DNA of 64,000 bases, taken from Alphaproteobacteria bacterium Ga0077535 (GTDB taxonomy: Bacteria; Pseudomonadota; Alphaproteobacteria; Caulobacterales; Aquidulcibacteraceae). Positions 62,212-64,000 of this stretch are shown here, in pieces. Position 1 is the first letter of the stretch, and the number at the start of each line of letters is the position of its first letter. The notes beneath the pieces are model-generated. The model was not told the DNA's origin. It was given only the letters and a program-made list of their open reading frames with translations, and did not search any database. Position numbers and translations under genes: made by a program. Where the stretch lies: contig LNEK01000012.1 of NCBI GenBank assembly GCA_001464425.1, forward strand, positions 1 through 64,000, given 5' to 3'.

Positions 62212-63080
62212 ACGTGACGCGCCTTTACCTCCCCATGCCCGGAAACGAGACCATCGCCCGTGCGCTTGCTCTCTCGGCCGGCGCCGAACTCGGCGCACTC
62301 GAGACGCGCCGCTTTCCCGATGGCGAAGCCTATGTTCGGCTTCTCTCGGCAGTCGAGGGCCGCGAGGTTGAGATTGTCTGCACGTTAGCGCGGCCGGACG
62401 AGCAGTTTCTGAGCCTTATCTTCGCCGCCGAAACTGCGCGCGAGATGGGCGCGGCGCGCGTCAATCTCATCGCGCCTTATTTGGCCTACATGCGCCAGGA
62501 CAAAAGGTTCAAGGACGGCGAGGCGATTTCCTCGGTGCATTTCGCTCGGCTTTTGTCGCGATCGTTTGACGGGCTCATCACTATCGATCCGCATCTGCAT
62601 CGGCGCCGCGACTTGGGCGAAATATTCACCATCGCCACGCGCGTAGAGCATGCAGCGCCGCTCCTTGCCGATTGGATCAAGGACAATGTGAGCGACCCTC
62701 TTGTCGTGGGGCCAGATGAAGAAAGCGAGCAATGGGTTGCGGCGGTCGCCGGGCGAGCCGGTGCGCCGCTCATCGTTTCGCGTAAGACTCGCCGCGGCGA
62801 CCGCGACGTGAGCATTGATCTGCCCGATCTGTCTAATGTCCGCGGCAGGCGTGCGGTTCTTGTCGATGACATCGTCTCCTCGGGCCGCACTATGATCGAG
62901 ACCGCGCGCAAGTTGACCGTGGCCGGCATGGCAAAGCCGGTTTGTGTCGCCGTGCATGCGCTTTTTGCCGATCAGTCTTACGCCGAGCTCTTGAGCCTTT
63001 GCGAGCGCGTCGTTTCGACCGACACCGTGCCGCACGCTTCCAATGCAATCAGCGTGGCGGCGTTGCTTGCGCCTGCGTGA
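62208..63080 (+). CDS. prs: Ribose-phosphate pyrophosphokinase family protein
   Basis: 290 residues from a TTG overlapping the upstream stop (or GTG at 62214). The PRPP loop RAVLVDDIVSSGRTM and the N-terminal PYLAYMRQDKRFKDGEAISS are present. It is shorter than the housekeeping enzyme (about 315). It may convert ribose 5-phosphate to PRPP, or work in the reverse sense to feed ribose phosphate to the operon. It is the last gene of the operon. Confidence 0.9.
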   Translation: MNVTRLYLPMPGNETIARALALSAGAELGALETRRFPDGEAYVRLLSAVEGREVEIVCTLARPDEQFLSLIFAAETAREMGAARVNLIAPYLAYMRQDKRFKDGEAISSVHFARLLSRSFDGLITIDPHLHRRRDLGEIFTIATRVEHAAPLLADWIKDNVSDPLVVGPDEESEQWVAAVAGRAGAPLIVSRKTRRGDRDVSIDLPDLSNVRGRRAVLVDDIVSSGRTMIETARKLTVAGMAKPVCVAVHALFADQSYAELLSLCERVVSTDTVPHASNAISVAALLAPA

Positions 63081-63121
63081 CTGCCGTTTTCGTTTGTTTG
63101 CTTGGACTAAGCGCCTCGGAC

Positions 63122-63768
63122 TCACACGGACAGCGCGGCTGCCAGCGCAGCACCCATGGCCGCCACGATGAGAACGCCGCTCAGAATGAGCAGGAAGCCG
63201 TCGCGTGCAAAGAGCCCAAGGCCCAGCAGGGTTATGGCAAGACCCGGGATCAGCGGGGCCAAAGGAATTAAGCTCAACGGCAAGGTCGCGATCGCCGCGA
63301 GCGCGCACAAAAGCCCCGCTGCGTTGGCGAACGGCGTCTCGGACAGAAAGACCAGACGGGGCTGAAGCACACGGTCGAGCCGACGCGCCCACTTGCGCAG
63401 CCCGTCGCCGGTCGCCGCCCGAATGGATGCTCGAGTGACGTTCAGGCGCAAGAGCACGCGCGGCAGCCAAAGATGCGACGCCCCGAACGCCAGCTGTAGA
63501 GACACAGCTAGCGTTACCAGCGCCGCAGCCGAAGTCATGCCTGGCAATATGGTGGCTGGAGAAATGGAGAATAGTCCGAGCACCAGGAGCAATGGGCCTA
63601 GGAGCGCCGGCCGATCACCGCCATTATGTCGGCAACGCGCATGCTTGTCGGTTCGCCAATGCTGGCGTCCTCGGCAAGCACTGCGATGCTCTCGACGAGA
63701 TGCGAGAATGAGTGAGGCCTGCACGCAAGCCTTGGCGCACACACGCCGCTTGTCGTCTCAGCGCCCAT
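63122..63768 (-). pseudogene. exoD: ExoD-family membrane protein, interrupted by a frameshift
   Basis: The N-terminal part from the ATG at 63768 runs in one frame (SHLVESIAVLAEDASIGEP, then VADIMAVIG) to a TAG at 63600-63598. The rest continues in another frame from about 63620 (GDRPALLGPLLLVLGLFSISPAT) with four or so membrane helices to the stop. Joined, these give a normal ExoD protein (about 215 residues). ExoD is linked to exopolysaccharide synthesis and stress in rhizobia. Confidence 0.75.
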
Positions 63769-63807
63769 GAGCACGCGTCCGCTGTCGCATGGAGCTACCC
63801 GCAGGCG

Positions 63808-63999
63808 TCAGTTCGGCTGCGGCGTCTCGCCATGTTGATGCGGGTCGGAGGCAACTGGCGGGCATTCCGCTGGCGCCGGATCGGCGTGTTGATGCTCGCC
63901 CTGTGCTTGTCCGGAGGGCGCAGGCGCTGGCGCAAGTTCGCTTTGCTGAGCGCCTGGACAGTTCGCTTGACCATGCTCTCCCGACATGGCGCCCATCAT
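63808..63999 (-). CDS. His-rich ORF, partial, at the window edge
   Basis: At least 63 residues, open to the right edge, so the start and any signal peptide may be outside. The sequence is Pro/Ala/Gln-rich with several His (GEHQHADP, DPHQHGETPQPN) and two Cys. No family recognised. Could be the C-terminus of a metal-binding envelope protein. Confidence 0.45.
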   Translation of the reverse strand: MMGAMSGEHGQANCPGAQQSELAPAPAPSGQAQGEHQHADPAPAECPPVASDPHQHGETPQPN

Positions 64000-64000
64000 G

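Noticed and set aside
1-64000. CRISPR arrays, insertion sequences, phage genes
   Set aside because: No regularly spaced repeats, transposase, integrase or phage structural motifs were seen.

Overview
The window is high-GC DNA from an alphaproteobacterium, most likely a Caulobacterales or Sphingomonadales-like organism. This is inferred from the lasso-peptide isopeptidase cluster, the NrsF-type anti-sigma gene, the TonB/FecIR logic and the codon use; there is no rRNA or other marker to fix the species. One tRNA is present (Thr, CGT). I see no transposase, integrase or CRISPR array.

Region 1 (1-11.3 kb) is a lasso peptide locus. A partial PhyH dioxygenase and a GntR regulator precede two tiny precursor genes (1184-1294, 1368-1463), a B protein (leader peptidase) and a C protein (cyclase), all on the plus strand. 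Facing them on the minus strand is a probable operon, in transcription order: a 93-residue unknown, a FecI-type sigma factor, a frameshifted FecR, an STN-TonB receptor and a lasso isopeptidase. No ABC exporter is seen. Upstream of that operon lie two small controller-like XRE regulators, each preceded by the same GACTATAGTC-type double operator.

Region 2 (11.6-24.7 kb) is a long minus-strand metal operon. It holds a Czc-type RND pump (C, B, A), an AhpD-like protein, a P1B-4 ATPase, an M23 peptidase, a CopC-like protein and small secreted proteins. Next to it is a MerR-controlled set (an ICMT-like protein, a SAM methyltransferase and a CDF transporter) with a clear 19-bp-spacer promoter.

Region 3 (24.8-43.8 kb) starts with a SigF/NrsF-like sigma/anti-sigma pair. 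It continues with a Cus-type copper/silver RND pump (the adaptor carries a fused CusF domain), CusF-like proteins, DUF305 proteins, a Cys-rich copper storage protein, a CE15-like esterase, the tRNA and a copper operon (multicopper oxidase CopA, CopB, lipoprotein, PepSY, CusF, DUF2231).

Region 4 (43.8-55.4 kb) has a polysaccharide pyruvyl transferase, two CnrY-X-H style sigma regulatory sets, a DUF411 protein, CueR with its operator, a Cu+ ATPase CopA, and a CorE-like ECF sigma factor with a C-terminal Cys motif. A two-part promoter (GGG at -35, GCGTAT at -10, fixed spacing) precedes four metal operons and a weaker form precedes a fifth; I infer it is read by a Cnr-type sigma factor.

Region 5 (55.0-64 kb) is a tight plus-strand operon: acetate kinase, a divergent phosphoketolase-family enzyme, a beta-CASP metallo-hydrolase, an AMP/thymidine phosphorylase and a PRPP synthetase. 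It looks like a module linking nucleotide or ribose-phosphate breakdown to acetyl phosphate and ATP. It is followed by a frameshifted ExoD gene and a partial His-rich ORF. Three genes in the window (fecR, a DUF305 gene, exoD) carry single frameshifts, which may be real decay or assembly error.
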